A DNA stretch of 64,000 nt from Shewanella intestini (GCF_018221465.1 NZ_JAAIKR010000011.1:84324-148323), one strand, 5' to 3'. Shown: positions 1 through 9,245, counted from the first letter of the stretch. The notes: a model not told the origin generated them from the letters alone. Numbers and translations: made by a program.

Positions 1-561
1 CAATTTGAAACTGTAATCAACGGTGGCTATTTCTGGCCAGTGTTGCGCCATAAAGGCATCGTTTGATGCATAAAATGCCACACTGAAAAACACTAACGTG
101 TCGACTAAATTGCCAACGACAGTCGATGCAGCAGGGGCTGCCCACCAGTATTTAAGGGTGCGTAATTTGGCAAAGACACTAATATCCATCAGCTGACCCA
201 CAAGGTAAGCAACGAAGCTTGCAAAGGCAATACGAAATACAAATTGATTAATTTCAGCTAATGCACCTAAGCCCTGAAATTGACCTTGGGTAAATATCAC
301 TCCAACAACATAAGAAATAAGTAGCGCTGGTAGCATGGCTTTAAAAATAATGACCCGAGCAGCTTGTTGACCAAATATACGTACAGTGAGATCGGTTGCC
401 AGATATACAAAAGGAAAACTAAATGCTCCCCAAGTGGTGTGATAGCCAAATATTTGAAAGGGCAGTTGTACCAAGTAATTGCTGGCACAAATAATAAGGA
501 TGTGAAAGCTGACTAATAAAGTCAGTGCGCGGTGCTTTTGCGTCGCGGTAAGCGATAACAT
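1..561 (-). CDS. yhhQ: Queuosine precursor transporter YhhQ (3' end outside window)
   Basis: Integral inner-membrane protein of the YhhQ / COG1738 family, which imports queuosine precursors (preQ0, preQ1) used to modify tRNA anticodon position 34. The 187 visible codons read from an ATG at 559-561 and run off the window edge, so the C-terminal part is missing. Clear family blocks are NYLVQLPFQIFGYHTTWGAF near residue 28, FPFVYLATDLTVRIFG near 50, and NLVDTLVFFSVAFYASNDAF near 150. Several hydrophobic segments are visible. The start has an AGG ribosome binding site 7 nt upstream, which lies in a candidate preQ1 riboswitch. The truncation is only the window boundary. Confidence 0.9.
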   Translation of the reverse strand, partial: MLSLTATQKHRALTLLVSFHILIICASNYLVQLPFQIFGYHTTWGAFSFPFVYLATDLTVRIFGQQAARVIIFKAMLPALLISYVVGVIFTQGQFQGLGALAEINQFVFRIAFASFVAYLVGQLMDISVFAKLRTLKYWWAAPAASTVVGNLVDTLVFFSVAFYASNDAFMAQHWPEIATVDYSFKL

Positions 562-562
562 A

Positions 563-605
563 TTGTGGCCTTTTTATTGAAGTTGCACGGGGTGAGGGAA
601 CCCGT
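563..605 (-). promoter_or_regulatory. Candidate preQ1-I riboswitch over the yhhQ ribosome binding site
   Basis: Read on the minus strand just before yhhQ. A 5-bp stem ACGGG/CCCGT (605-601 with 591-587) closes a 9-nt loop TTCCCTCAC. An A-rich tail follows and ends in AAAAAGG at 575-569. Loop and stem resemble the GGUUC..C.ACCC core of preQ1-I aptamers. The loop CCU could pair with the tail AGG, which is also the Shine-Dalgarno of yhhQ, giving ligand-dependent translational repression. The tail before the A-run is about 8 nt longer than usual. The structure and the link to a preQ1 transporter are inference; no covariation was tested. Confidence 0.45.
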
Positions 606-832
606 TATGTACGCAGGTAAAAATAACGATAAATTAGTTTTCGTTCAATCTGAGCACAATGACAGTGATAAATATTCAGTGACCAATCAATGCTAACAGA
701 CATCAATGATGTGGCTATATTATTGGTAACAGCTTTTTGGGGGCGGGATAATAGCAAAAGTAACCTCACAGGAAAAGCGTCAGTTTTCGCAAACGCCTTA
801 ATATGAGAGATTGTTCTGAGTGAAGTCCTTGA

Positions 833-2191
833 TTAAAAATCAATTAAAATAGACATGATCGTTGCGAGTTTATTTTCTAGCTCCTGCCACTCGGCTTGAG
901 GATCAGAACCTGCAACAATGCCTGCACCTGCAAATAAATTAATTCGTCTCGGTTCAATGAGTGCGCTACGAATAGCGACTGAAAACTCAGATTCATAATG
1001 ATTTAAATAACCACATGCGCCAGCATACCAACCGCGAGCATAGCCTTCGCGTTGGCGAATAAAATTCAATGCTGAAAAACGAGGCAGTCCACCAACAGCA
1101 GGCGTTGGGTGCAGTGCTTTTAGTAGGTCAAAATCACTTACACCCATTTTCAACTGAGCACGAATATCGCGATGTAAATGTTGAATATGGTTGAGTTTAA
1201 AAATTTTAGGGACTTCTTCAGCGCCGACATACTGACTCAGTGATGCCAGTGATTCAACAATATGCTGTCTGACGAGTTGGTTTTCGTGACTGTTTTTGGT
1301 GTCATCAAGAAGTTGTTGCGCTAAGCATTGATCCTCTTCCTGATTTAAACCTCTTATGGTTGTTCCAGCTAATGCCTCAGTATATAACTCTTGTTGGCGA
1401 CGCAGATATAAACGCTCAGGAGAACAGGAAATAAAGGCTTTGTTTTTTGAAAACTGGAACCCAAATTGGAAACTATTGGGGTTACGTCCTTGCCAACAAG
1501 CAAGCAGTGTCCAAGGATCAATAATGTCGTCTACTTCTAGTTGCGTTTGGCGCGACAGTACGACTTTAGGGGTGGTTTTATTAAATTGTTGCTGAGTGAC
1601 TTGTTCAACAAGCTCTTGCCAACGAGGGTAATTGGGTAGATCGCTGCGGCCCATCAAAGCCAATTTTTTAGGTGGTGATAGTGGCGTGGCACGTTGGATT
1701 TGCATTAATGCTGCTAGAGCGTCTTCACATTCTTGTTGTGGGCAAGTGTTGTCAAAGTTGAGGTTGAGCAAAATACGAATGGTGTTGCCATTACGACGAA
1801 TTTCAATCCGTGGTAAAACAAAGCGTGCTCGACCAAACTCACCCCAGCATTCAACGCTGCGATCAAACGCTAAGCCGCCGTAGTAACGGATATCTTGACC
1901 ATGACTTTTACCCCGTTGATTTTGGTAAAGCTCTGCTAAGCTGTCATCATCAATTTGGTCTTCAAAGAAAAAGTCTTTACATGAGCCTATCGCGGCAACT
2001 TCTTCTATTTTGTCACGTCCATGCCAATAAATCTTAGGGTAAATAACTTGTGAGCCAAGCCAAGACAAAACCGGTACAGAAGGAGCATCTGCCGATAATT
2101 GTACAATAGGCTCTATCACAGGCGTTTGTTTTAGTTTAATGAGCTTTTCTTTTAACTCATTAATTTGTTGTGAAAAAACGTGGCCTGACAA
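833..2191 (-). CDS. menF: Isochorismate synthase MenF
   Basis: Converts chorismate to isochorismate, the first committed step of menaquinone synthesis and so relevant to anaerobic respiration. The C-terminal chorismate-binding domain is clear: SCSPERLYLRR, then TEALAGTTIRG, LHPTPAVGGLPR, and the closing FAGAGIVAGSDPQAEWQELENK. I chose the TTG at 2189-2191 (452 residues) because GGAG lies 6 nt upstream and the protein then begins just before the divergent N-terminal domain. An in-frame TTG at 2296 would add 35 residues that look unlike the family. The E. coli enzyme has 431 residues. Family assignment is firm; the start is less so. It appears to be a single-gene unit. Confidence 0.93.
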   Translation of the reverse strand: MSGHVFSQQINELKEKLIKLKQTPVIEPIVQLSADAPSVPVLSWLGSQVIYPKIYWHGRDKIEEVAAIGSCKDFFFEDQIDDDSLAELYQNQRGKSHGQDIRYYGGLAFDRSVECWGEFGRARFVLPRIEIRRNGNTIRILLNLNFDNTCPQQECEDALAALMQIQRATPLSPPKKLALMGRSDLPNYPRWQELVEQVTQQQFNKTTPKVVLSRQTQLEVDDIIDPWTLLACWQGRNPNSFQFGFQFSKNKAFISCSPERLYLRRQQELYTEALAGTTIRGLNQEEDQCLAQQLLDDTKNSHENQLVRQHIVESLASLSQYVGAEEVPKIFKLNHIQHLHRDIRAQLKMGVSDFDLLKALHPTPAVGGLPRFSALNFIRQREGYARGWYAGACGYLNHYESEFSVAIRSALIEPRRINLFAGAGIVAGSDPQAEWQELENKLATIMSILIDF

Positions 2192-2528
2192 TGTATTCTC
2201 CAATAATGCACGAGCGCGATAATGTAAATTATAGTGACTTTTGAAACGCAATAAAAAGTTAATATACCAGCAGCGAATTAAAAAGCCGATAAGCAATTAT
2301 CAGTCTTGTGACAATCTAAAAGAAATATCTAATACGAGGTGATTAACAAAAAAGCACAAACTCTTGAAGTAAGAGGTCTAAGAGCGCATGCTACAACGAT
2401 ATATGGAATAAATGTGTCATAGCTTTGGTAAATATCGCTGATAAAGCTTAACATTAATGAAGAATGCTAATTCTTTTATTTTCCCTTATTTATTCTACAC
2501 AACATTGTCTTTCTGGAGTGGTTTTTAC
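2192..2528. other. Divergent intergenic region menF / HD-GYP gene
   Basis: About 337 bp between the chosen starts of two divergent genes. It must hold promoters for both, but I see no convincing -35/-10 pair, operator or hairpin. Upstream in-frame extensions of both neighbours cover parts of it (TTG at 2296 for menF, ATG at 2457 for the HD-GYP gene). Confidence 0.5.
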
Positions 2529-3722
2529 ATGAGTGATTCAACGGAATCAGCCAATGTCATAAAAATACCGGTGAGTAAATTATCAGTCGGTATGTTTGTA
2601 ACCGCGTTTGATCAAAACAATAGTCAAATGGCGATTTCTAATGCTGGACAAATTAAAAATCGGCAAGCGATAACCACGTTAGTTAAAAATGGGATTAAAA
2701 CGGTATGGGTGGATGTTGAACGTTCTTCTGAAGCCAGTGGTTTAAAAAAGAAGGAACCGAGGACAACAAGTAATCCGTTAAGAGGAAAGCCGGCGCTCAA
2801 CCCGCGCGATATCAAGCAAAAACATGCCAAAAAAATTCTTGCCGAAGCTAAATGCCTTATTCAAAAGGTAATGTCAGAAACTTTCGAAGGTAAAGCGATT
2901 GAAGTTGAGCCGTTTGCGGAAATTGCTGACAAAATGATTGAGTCAGTTGTGGGTGATGCAGATGCATTCAAATGTATTTCAGCACTGCGTACTAAAGATG
3001 CTTACTTGCTTGAACATTCAATTAATGTGGCGTTTTTATTAGTGACGTTTGGTCGCCATTTAAATATCGATAATGCACTGGTTAAGCAAATGGCCATAGG
3101 CGGGATTTTGCATGATATTGGCAAAGTGAATGTCGATACTACCATCTTACAAAAGCCAGCTAAATTAACCCCTGAAGAGTTTGAAAAAATGAAACTGCAT
3201 CAGGTTTATGCCATCGATATTATGAAAGATATTGAAGGTTTGTCTCAAACAAGTATCGATGTGTGTTTAATGCATCATGAAAAATTGGATGGAACCGGTT
3301 ATCCCAAAGGTTTAATCGATGAGCAAATACCGCAACATGGACGCATGGGGTGTATTGTCGATATCTATGATGCGCTAACTGCCACACGTTGTTATAAAGA
3401 GGCAATGAGTCCAGCTGCCGCGTTTAAAGTGTTAATAAGCTTAACGCCACATCATCTAGACCAAAAGTTGGTTTATGAGTTTATTCGTTGTGTTGGCATT
3501 TATCCCGTTGGATCGTTAGTACAATTATCTGATGATAGAGTAGGTATTGTATGGGACTCAAAAGGACGCAATCCTTTAAACCCTATCGTGAAATGTTTTT
3601 ATTCACTAAAACATAAACGCTATACCAAGGTTGCATTTGTCGACCTGAAAAAGTCAGAGTTAAATATTGAGCGTGGCGTATCACCTAGTTCATTAGAAGC
3701 TGACCCGTCGCCTTTTTATTAA
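2529..3722 (+). CDS. HD-GYP domain protein, probable cyclic-di-GMP phosphodiesterase
   Basis: 397 residues from ATG 2529, which has GGAG 10 nt upstream. An upstream in-frame ATG at 2457 would add 24 hydrophobic residues. The N-terminal part (IKIPVSKLSVGMFV onward, about residues 10-100) fits the DUF3391 domain that often precedes HD-GYP. The HD-GYP domain follows at about 140-330 with GGILHDIGKVNVD (HD pair) and the diagnostic HHEKLDGTGYPKGL (HHExxDGxGYP). This motif set is that of enzymes that hydrolyse cyclic-di-GMP, so a role in motility or biofilm control is inferred. No receiver or membrane domain is evident from the chosen start. It is monocistronic with a terminator downstream. Confidence 0.9.
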   Translation: MSDSTESANVIKIPVSKLSVGMFVTAFDQNNSQMAISNAGQIKNRQAITTLVKNGIKTVWVDVERSSEASGLKKKEPRTTSNPLRGKPALNPRDIKQKHAKKILAEAKCLIQKVMSETFEGKAIEVEPFAEIADKMIESVVGDADAFKCISALRTKDAYLLEHSINVAFLLVTFGRHLNIDNALVKQMAIGGILHDIGKVNVDTTILQKPAKLTPEEFEKMKLHQVYAIDIMKDIEGLSQTSIDVCLMHHEKLDGTGYPKGLIDEQIPQHGRMGCIVDIYDALTATRCYKEAMSPAAAFKVLISLTPHHLDQKLVYEFIRCVGIYPVGSLVQLSDDRVGIVWDSKGRNPLNPIVKCFYSLKHKRYTKVAFVDLKKSELNIERGVSPSSLEADPSPFY

Positions 3723-3754
3723 AACTATAAACATCAATATTAATATCTATTTTT

Positions 3755-3777
3755 GCCATCTTTATGATGGTTTTTTA
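3755..3777 (+). terminator. Terminator after the HD-GYP gene
   Basis: Stem CCATC/GATGG with a 5-nt loop followed by six T, 33 bp after the stop codon. The stem is short but the position and T-run fit an intrinsic terminator. Confidence 0.6.
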
Positions 3778-3813
3778 TTGGGCTCAATTTAGCATTAACA
3801 GTAAGGGATAAAG

Positions 3814-4440
3814 ATGAGAACGGTAATGTCAGTGTGTTTAATCATTGTCTCTATGGGGTTATTAATTCCAGGTATAACCCAACCTGTACTCACGATTACA
3901 GGAACGATTGAAAAGTCACAATTAGTTGATAGCGGGATGGACATGTTCATTGAAAGTATCCCACAACATTCCCAAAGTAGTGCAAAGAACATGCTCAATA
4001 TTGCCGTGGGTATGCTGGGGCTCGATGAGGTTACAGGCACGGTTGAAGTGTTTCATAAATCGCGAAGTATCTTAGATACAATAAATGAACTGTATCAGTC
4101 GCAACATGTATTTGTGGCGCTAATGGTTGGACTCTTTAGTGTTGTCATTCCGTCGTTAAAACTATTGATGCTATTGATGATTAATTTTCCAATACCCTCA
4201 TCGCTTAAGAATATGCTGTTAAAGATGATGACAGCCATTGGAAAGTGGTCAATGGCCGATGTATTTGTAGTGGCGTTAATTATTGTCTATATGGCTGGAA
4301 ATGCCTCTGCAGGAATGGGGGATATGCTAGTGACTCAAGCACAATTTGAAAGTGGTTTTTATTATTTTAGTGGCTATTGCTTATTGGCCGTCGCATTGCA
4401 GTTTTGGTTAAAACCTAGCGATAAACAAGTGATAAATTAA
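3814..4440 (+). CDS. PqiA-family inner-membrane protein
   Basis: 208-residue protein with about four hydrophobic segments: residues 4-24, 95-118, 148-165 and 182-200. The block GKWSMADVFVVALIIVYM near residue 145 is the recognisable paraquat-inducible protein A signature. Members are membrane partners of MCE-type lipid transport proteins in the envelope. This one is a short single-unit form, about half the length of E. coli PqiA, and has no mce/pqiB gene beside it, so its function here is open. The loop at about 25-90 would be periplasmic. Start ATG 3814 has an AAGGGA sequence upstream. Confidence 0.75.
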   Translation: MRTVMSVCLIIVSMGLLIPGITQPVLTITGTIEKSQLVDSGMDMFIESIPQHSQSSAKNMLNIAVGMLGLDEVTGTVEVFHKSRSILDTINELYQSQHVFVALMVGLFSVVIPSLKLLMLLMINFPIPSSLKNMLLKMMTAIGKWSMADVFVVALIIVYMAGNASAGMGDMLVTQAQFESGFYYFSGYCLLAVALQFWLKPSDKQVIN

Positions 4441-4564
4441 TCTGCTTTTGAGCGATGAAAATCGGCCTTATGCTTTTATTAGTAATAAGTTAGAAAAGAT
4501 TGGTATTGGCAAGTTTTATCAGCCACTTAGATAATTCGTCATAGTTAAGCTATGGAGAATTAAC

Positions 4565-4747
4565 ATGAAATCGTTATCAGGCAGTAAGCAATTAAAATCA
4601 ATATTCATCTTGTTATTGTGTGTTATTGCCGTTGCCGCATCATTGCTCACCAGTGGGTTGATCACCGCGGTGATTGAATTACTGGTGTTTGCTACCTTGC
4701 TATGGTTGGTTTTATCAAAACCGTATATCGATGAAAATGTAGAATGA
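4565..4747 (+). CDS. Small hypothetical membrane protein (60 aa)
   Basis: A 60-codon gene with a good ribosome binding site (GGAG, 8 nt before ATG). The product starts with a basic stretch MKSLSGSKQLK and then has two hydrophobic segments at about 12-31 and 32-51, ending in an acidic tail (YIDENVE). I do not recognise a family. The ribosome binding site, charge layout and position downstream of the PqiA-like gene (124 bp gap) support a real gene. A role cannot be assigned. Confidence 0.6.
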   Translation: MKSLSGSKQLKSIFILLLCVIAVAASLLTSGLITAVIELLVFATLLWLVLSKPYIDENVE

Positions 4748-4755
4748 AATGTCAG

Positions 4756-4786
4756 TTGCAGCAAATCTTCAATGCATTTGCTGCAA
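4756..4786. terminator. Perfect 11-bp hairpin between convergent genes
   Basis: TTGCAGCAAAT and ATTTGCTGCAA pair perfectly around a 9-nt loop, in the 61-bp gap between two convergent genes. There is no long T-run on either side, so termination is inferred from stem and position only. Confidence 0.5.
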
Positions 4787-4808
4787 TCGCAAATTTATGC
4801 CGCTTTTA

Positions 4809-5747
4809 CTAGCTAACCATTAATATATAACTTAATGACGCAACGCCAATCGACACCCACAACAACACACCTAATAACAATGGTTTTGGACCATTAGCCC
4901 GCATTTTGCTGACGGTTATGGCTGCACCAATTAAGTATAAGCATACAATTAAAACTTGTTTAGATGCCGCAAATAACAATTCATAAGCCGGTTGACCTTG
5001 AGGGACAAAATAGGCGAATAAGATAGCCAAACAATAAAACCCGATAAAATAAGGTATACGGATTTTGCTGCGGTCTCCGCCAAATGCAACTGCACTCAAC
5101 ATAGCAACAGGAATTATCCATAACGCGCGAGCAAGTTTGATGGTTGTTGCGGTTTTTAACGCTTCATCACCATATGCACTAGCGGCACCCACCACAGATG
5201 ACGTGTCGTGAATGGCAATGGCACTCCACACCCCAAAGTCATACTGACTCATGTTTAAGGCATGGCCAATAGCGGGAAATACAAATAATGCGATTGAATT
5301 CAGCAGAAATATACAAGCGAGGGCAACCGCCGTTTGATCGTTTCGTGCGTTAATGGCCGGCGATACTGCTGCAATGGCGCTTCCACCACAAATCGCCGTA
5401 CCGCAACCAATCAGGTGACCCGTTTTGACTTCCAATTGCAATGCTCGAGTTAACACAAAGCTGAGTATCAGAGTGAATACAATTGAGCCGACAATCAAAC
5501 CCAAATTGTGACTGCTAGCAGAAATTGCTTCAGGTAAATTAATTCCGAAGCCTAACCCGACAATGGAATAACTCAATAATTTTTTTGTCCATTTGCCGAG
5601 ATCAATATTGGGTGGAACCAATCCAAGGCTGGCTAAGGTAAAGCCTAAAAGCAAGGCAATGGGAGAAGAGATCAATGGTGATAAACAAATTAACCCCAAC
5701 GCTAAGAATAACCACAATTTATATGGTTTGAGTGTTTCTGTTGTCAT
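4809..5747 (-). CDS. YeiH-family putative sulfate exporter
   Basis: 312-residue polytopic membrane protein of the YeiH/UPF0324 family (Cons_hypoth698), about ten hydrophobic segments. Family blocks include GLGFGINLPEA near residue 68, the conserved GCGTAICGGSAIAAVSPAI near 113, and FGVWSAIAIHDTSSVVGAA near 170. Members are annotated as putative sulfate exporters on limited evidence. In other bacteria a LysR regulator often stands beside the gene; none is present here. Start ATG at 5747 opens the family-like N-terminus; no strong Shine-Dalgarno is obvious. Confidence 0.82.
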   Translation of the reverse strand: MTTETLKPYKLWLFLALGLICLSPLISSPIALLLGFTLASLGLVPPNIDLGKWTKKLLSYSIVGLGFGINLPEAISASSHNLGLIVGSIVFTLILSFVLTRALQLEVKTGHLIGCGTAICGGSAIAAVSPAINARNDQTAVALACIFLLNSIALFVFPAIGHALNMSQYDFGVWSAIAIHDTSSVVGAASAYGDEALKTATTIKLARALWIIPVAMLSAVAFGGDRSKIRIPYFIGFYCLAILFAYFVPQGQPAYELLFAASKQVLIVCLYLIGAAITVSKMRANGPKPLLLGVLLWVSIGVASLSYILMVS

Positions 5748-6001
5748 AATGGTGGACGGTTCGATACGGCATCACAGTGTATCAAAAACAATTCAAAAGT
5801 AACGATATGTAAATCAGGATAAATCAGCTCTTTTTCAAAAAATGATTGCCTTTATATTACTGTTAGTCACAAAAATCATCATCACAAAGTTAAAAGCAAA
5901 AACTCCATCGGTGTATATCGCAGCAAGGCGGGTCTGTGTAGGTGTGAAACGAGTCAAAACTGGTACAATGCAGATTAATTTATCGGTAGCTAAGAGTTTA
6001 T

Positions 6002-7018
6002 ATGTCGGTTTCATTGCTGAAATACAATACATTAGGCCTAGACCAGTCGTGTCAGGAGTTAATCAATGTCGAAAGTGTCGAACAGCTCATTATCCAATGC
6101 CAGCGATTACAAGCGTTAAATCAAGCATTATTGGTATTAGGTGGCGGCAGTAATGTGGTTTTAACCACTGATTTCGCGGGTTCGGTATTGAGAATGAACA
6201 CGAAAGGTATTGAGGTGGAGCAACAAGCTGATGGCGTAACGTTAACCGTGCAAGCGGGTGAAAATTGGCATCAATTGGTTGAATATTGTCTGCAGCAAGG
6301 CTTTTATGGATTGGAAAACTTAGCGTTAATCCCCGGTAGTGTTGGAGCTGCGCCGATTCAGAATATTGGTGCCTATGGCGTGGAGTTTGGTCAGTTTTGT
6401 ACCCAAGTTGAATATTTAGACCGAACGTCTTTTAAGCTTAATAGGTTGGATAATCAACAGTGTCAGTTTGGTTATCGCGATTCCATTTTTAAACAGGCGC
6501 TAATGGGAAAAGCGATTATCACTGCGGTCAGGTTATTTATTCCGGCTAATTGGCAGCCTAATTTAAGCTATGGTCCGTTAAAGCATTTATCGGCTGATAC
6601 CGTCAGTGCAGTACAAGTTTTTGACCATGTTTGCCAAACCCGTAAGGCGAAGTTACCCGACCCGAATGTAATGGGGAATGTGGGCAGTTTTTTTAAAAAC
6701 CCAATTATTACTGCGGCAAAGTTTGCTTTGTTAAAACAACAATACCCAAATATCGTCGGCTACCCACAAGATAAAGGCGACATAAAAGTAGCCGCTGGTT
6801 GGTTAATTGAGCATGCGCATTTGAAAGGATACAAGCTTGGCAACGCTGGCGTACATGATAAACAAGCCTTAGTATTAATTAATTTAGGCCACGCAAGGGG
6901 CGAGGACATTTGCCGTTTAGCTAAATATGTTATGCAAGTTGTTGAAACGACATTTGCAATAACATTAGAAGCGGAGCCAAGAGTGATGGGATCACAAGCG
7001 GAGGTAGCATTAGTATGA
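6002..7018 (+). CDS. murB: UDP-N-acetylenolpyruvoylglucosamine reductase MurB
   Basis: Cytoplasmic FAD enzyme that reduces enolpyruvyl-UDP-GlcNAc to UDP-N-acetylmuramate with NADPH in peptidoglycan precursor synthesis. FAD-binding residues are seen in LVLGGGSNVVLT (about 44-55) and ALIPGSVGAAPIQNIGAYG (about 108-126). The insert with FGYRDSIFK (about 155-163) marks the type I (E. coli-like) enzyme. GNVGSFFKNP (about 223) carries the catalytic Ser, and EAEPRVMG near the end the catalytic Glu. 338 residues against 342 in E. coli. The stop overlaps the birA start (ATGA), so murB-birA are co-translated, as in enterobacteria. Confidence 0.97.
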   Translation: MSVSLLKYNTLGLDQSCQELINVESVEQLIIQCQRLQALNQALLVLGGGSNVVLTTDFAGSVLRMNTKGIEVEQQADGVTLTVQAGENWHQLVEYCLQQGFYGLENLALIPGSVGAAPIQNIGAYGVEFGQFCTQVEYLDRTSFKLNRLDNQQCQFGYRDSIFKQALMGKAIITAVRLFIPANWQPNLSYGPLKHLSADTVSAVQVFDHVCQTRKAKLPDPNVMGNVGSFFKNPIITAAKFALLKQQYPNIVGYPQDKGDIKVAAGWLIEHAHLKGYKLGNAGVHDKQALVLINLGHARGEDICRLAKYVMQVVETTFAITLEAEPRVMGSQAEVALV

Positions 7019-7977
7019 CCATGCAACATTGGGCAACAAAGCGAGATATCTTAGCCTTATTAACGGCGGATAAATTCGTCTCAGGTGAGCAAATTGCTAC
7101 TGCACTAGGGCTTACGCGCGGTGCGGTTAATCAACACATTGATGCTATGGCACAATACGGCATTGATATCTATTCAGTGAAAGGTAAGGGATACCAATTA
7201 GCTGAGCCTATTTCGTTAATAGACGAATCTCGGTTGCTGACATTAATAGACAAACGCTGTTTTTATTTTGATGACATCGACAGTACAAATGGGTTTTTAA
7301 TGGCACATGCTGCAGAGCTTAATAGTGGCGATGTTTGTATTGCTGAATATCAGTCAAAAGGGCGTGGTCGTAGAGGGCGTACATGGCAGTCACCTTATGG
7401 ACATCATCTATATACTTCCGTGTTTTGGCGTACATCGCTGACTCCGCCACAACTCATGGGATTAAGTTTGGTCATTGGCTGTTCTATGGTGCAGGTATTG
7501 AAAGCCTTTGGCGTTGACGGTTTGAGTGTCAAATGGCCGAATGATATTTACCGCGATGGTCGCAAATTAGCGGGGGTATTGGTTGAGTTAGGTGCGAATC
7601 AAGCTCAAGGTCTTGAGCTGGTGATTGGGCTTGGATTGAATATGAATATGTCTAAGGCACAAGGGCTGAAAATCGATCAACCGTGGAGTGATTTGTCAGG
7701 GGTAGAAAATCAGATCGATAAGACCATGTTAATGGGGCAATTGCATCAACAAATATGTGAAGACATTGAGCACTTTGAACGTACAGGCTTAGTTGACTTT
7801 ATTGCTCGTTGGAATCAAGACGATCAGTTTATGGGAAAAGCAGTGACATTGATCATGGCACCAAATGAAGTTTACGGCACTTATTGCGGTATTGATAAAG
7901 ACGGCGCTGTAATGCTCAATACCGCACAGGGAAAACAAAGTTATATCGGTGGAGAAATAAGCCTGCGAGCAGATTAA
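7015..7977 (+). CDS. birA: Bifunctional biotin-protein ligase / biotin operon repressor BirA
   Basis: Activates biotin to biotinyl-AMP, transfers it to the biotin carboxyl carrier protein, and represses biotin synthesis genes. Residues 1-65 form a winged helix-turn-helix (VSGEQIATALGLTRGAVNQHIDAM). The ligase domain has the biotinoyl-AMP loop SKGRGRRGRTWQSP near 117, KWPNDIYRDGRKLAGVLVE near 178, and a C-terminal SH3-like domain. 320 residues, matching the 321 of E. coli, so it is the full regulatory form. The start ATG overlaps the murB stop; a second ATG two codons later is an alternative. Confidence 0.97.
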   Translation: MTMQHWATKRDILALLTADKFVSGEQIATALGLTRGAVNQHIDAMAQYGIDIYSVKGKGYQLAEPISLIDESRLLTLIDKRCFYFDDIDSTNGFLMAHAAELNSGDVCIAEYQSKGRGRRGRTWQSPYGHHLYTSVFWRTSLTPPQLMGLSLVIGCSMVQVLKAFGVDGLSVKWPNDIYRDGRKLAGVLVELGANQAQGLELVIGLGLNMNMSKAQGLKIDQPWSDLSGVENQIDKTMLMGQLHQQICEDIEHFERTGLVDFIARWNQDDQFMGKAVTLIMAPNEVYGTYCGIDKDGAVMLNTAQGKQSYIGGEISLRAD

Positions 7978-7991
7978 TCACCTTTAAGATG

Positions 7992-8942
7992 TTATTTTTG
8001 GAGTAACACCTTTTCCATCGTGTGGTTTGGACCTTTTTGTAAAATAAGATGTGCCCGTTCTCGCGTGGGCTGAATATTCAGTTTTAGGTTTGGTGCATTA
8101 ATTGTATCCCAAATATTGCCCGCAATGGCATTGGCTTCATCGTCCGTTAAATTAGAATAATGATTGAAGTAAGAGTCGGGATTTATAAAGGCGCTTTGTC
8201 TAAATTGTAAAAAGCGTTGCATGTACCATTGCTTTAATAACGGCTCTGGTGCATCGACATAAATAGAAAAGTCGACAAAATCGGAGACAAAGGGGGCAGT
8301 GGAATGCACTAAAGTATCCATACCTGTCTGTAAAACATTTAATCCTTCTAGAATTAAAATATCAGGTTGACGTACTGGCTGATGCTCATCATGTCTGCGA
8401 TCATAAGTAATATGCGAGTATAGCGGAGCTAATACTTCCTTTTGGCCCGCTTTCACCGCAGAGATAAACTGGCTGAGCATTTTCACATCGTAACTTTCAG
8501 GAAAGCCTTTGCGTTTCATCAATCCTTTACGTTTTAAATCGGCAAGTGGATATAAAAAACCATCAGTGGTCACTAAGTCAACTTTAGGATGTTCGGGCCA
8601 ATGTTGTAATAGTGCTTGTAAAATTCGCGCCGTAGTACTTTTACCTACGGCAACACTGCCTGAAATGCTAATTATATAGGGGCTTTGATCTGGCTTTTGG
8701 TCGAGAAACTGCTCAAGTACAAGATTTCGTTGTTGTTTGGCACCAACAATTAAATTAAGTAAACGGCTTAGGGGGAGATATATGTCAGTTACTTCAGCGA
8801 GCGACAGCTGTTCATTCATACCGCGTAAACGAGTCAACTCCGTTTCGCTTAACGTCAGCGGTACGGCTTTGCGCAGTTTCGACCATTTGTCACGAGTAAA
8901 AGTATAATACAGGGCATTTTGAAGTGTGCTTGTCGAGTTCAT
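7992..8942 (-). CDS. coaA: Pantothenate kinase CoaA (type I)
   Basis: Phosphorylates pantothenate, the first and controlling step of coenzyme A synthesis. The P-loop [20 protein letters not shown] is at about residues 90-109. [18 protein letters not shown] and [15 protein letters not shown] are further type I kinase blocks. From ATG 8940-8942 the protein has 316 residues, exactly the E. coli length, and AAGGA lies about 6 nt upstream. An in-frame extension to 9134 is open but would run through the tRNA operon promoter, so I reject it. It is convergent with birA; the gap is 14 bp. Confidence 0.97.
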   Translation of the reverse strand: MNSTSTLQNALYYTFTRDKWSKLRKAVPLTLSETELTRLRGMNEQLSLAEVTDIYLPLSRLLNLIVGAKQQRNLVLEQFLDQKPDQSPYIISISGSVAVGKSTTARILQALLQHWPEHPKVDLVTTDGFLYPLADLKRKGLMKRKGFPESYDVKMLSQFISAVKAGQKEVLAPLYSHITYDRRHDEHQPVRQPDILILEGLNVLQTGMDTLVHSTAPFVSDFVDFSIYVDAPEPLLKQWYMQRFLQFRQSAFINPDSYFNHYSNLTDDEANAIAGNIWDTINAPNLKLNIQPTRERAHLILQKGPNHTMEKVLLQK

Positions 8943-9116
8943 GACCATTCCTTTTGTAAGCAAGCACAGTAACGCAAAAACGACAGTTGAAACAATAGTG
9001 CAATAATAAATCCCAACTGAATTATGCTTAATTGTGCACAAAGGCAGCAAAGTGCGCGGTTTAAGGATAAAAAAGCATCGTTTAGGCATTTTTTTTGTTT
9101 TTTTTGCAAATTTAAG

Positions 9117-9145
9117 TTGCACTCGACGCGACATTTACCTAATAT
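9117..9145 (+). promoter_or_regulatory. Promoter of the tRNA-tufB operon
   Basis: TTGCAC (9117-9122), 17-bp spacer, TAATAT (9140-9145), then a C/G-rich discriminator CCGTCCCCG. The first tRNA starts 18 bp after the -10 box. Such GC-rich discriminators are typical of growth-rate and stringently controlled stable-RNA promoters. Confidence 0.75.
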
Positions 9146-9163
9146 CCGTCCCCGAAATGATTA

Positions 9164-9239
<76 letters not shown>

Positions 9240-9245
9240 TTTTCT

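Noticed and set aside
5842-6153. 103-codon plus-strand frame overlapping the murB start
   Set aside because: It reads through the murB promoter and N-terminus in another frame, has no family match, and its basic/Val-rich composition is not gene-like.
8943-9134. 64-codon N-terminal extension of coaA
   Set aside because: It has no family match, overlaps the tRNA operon promoter, and the internal ATG at 8942 has AAGGA upstream and gives exactly the E. coli length.
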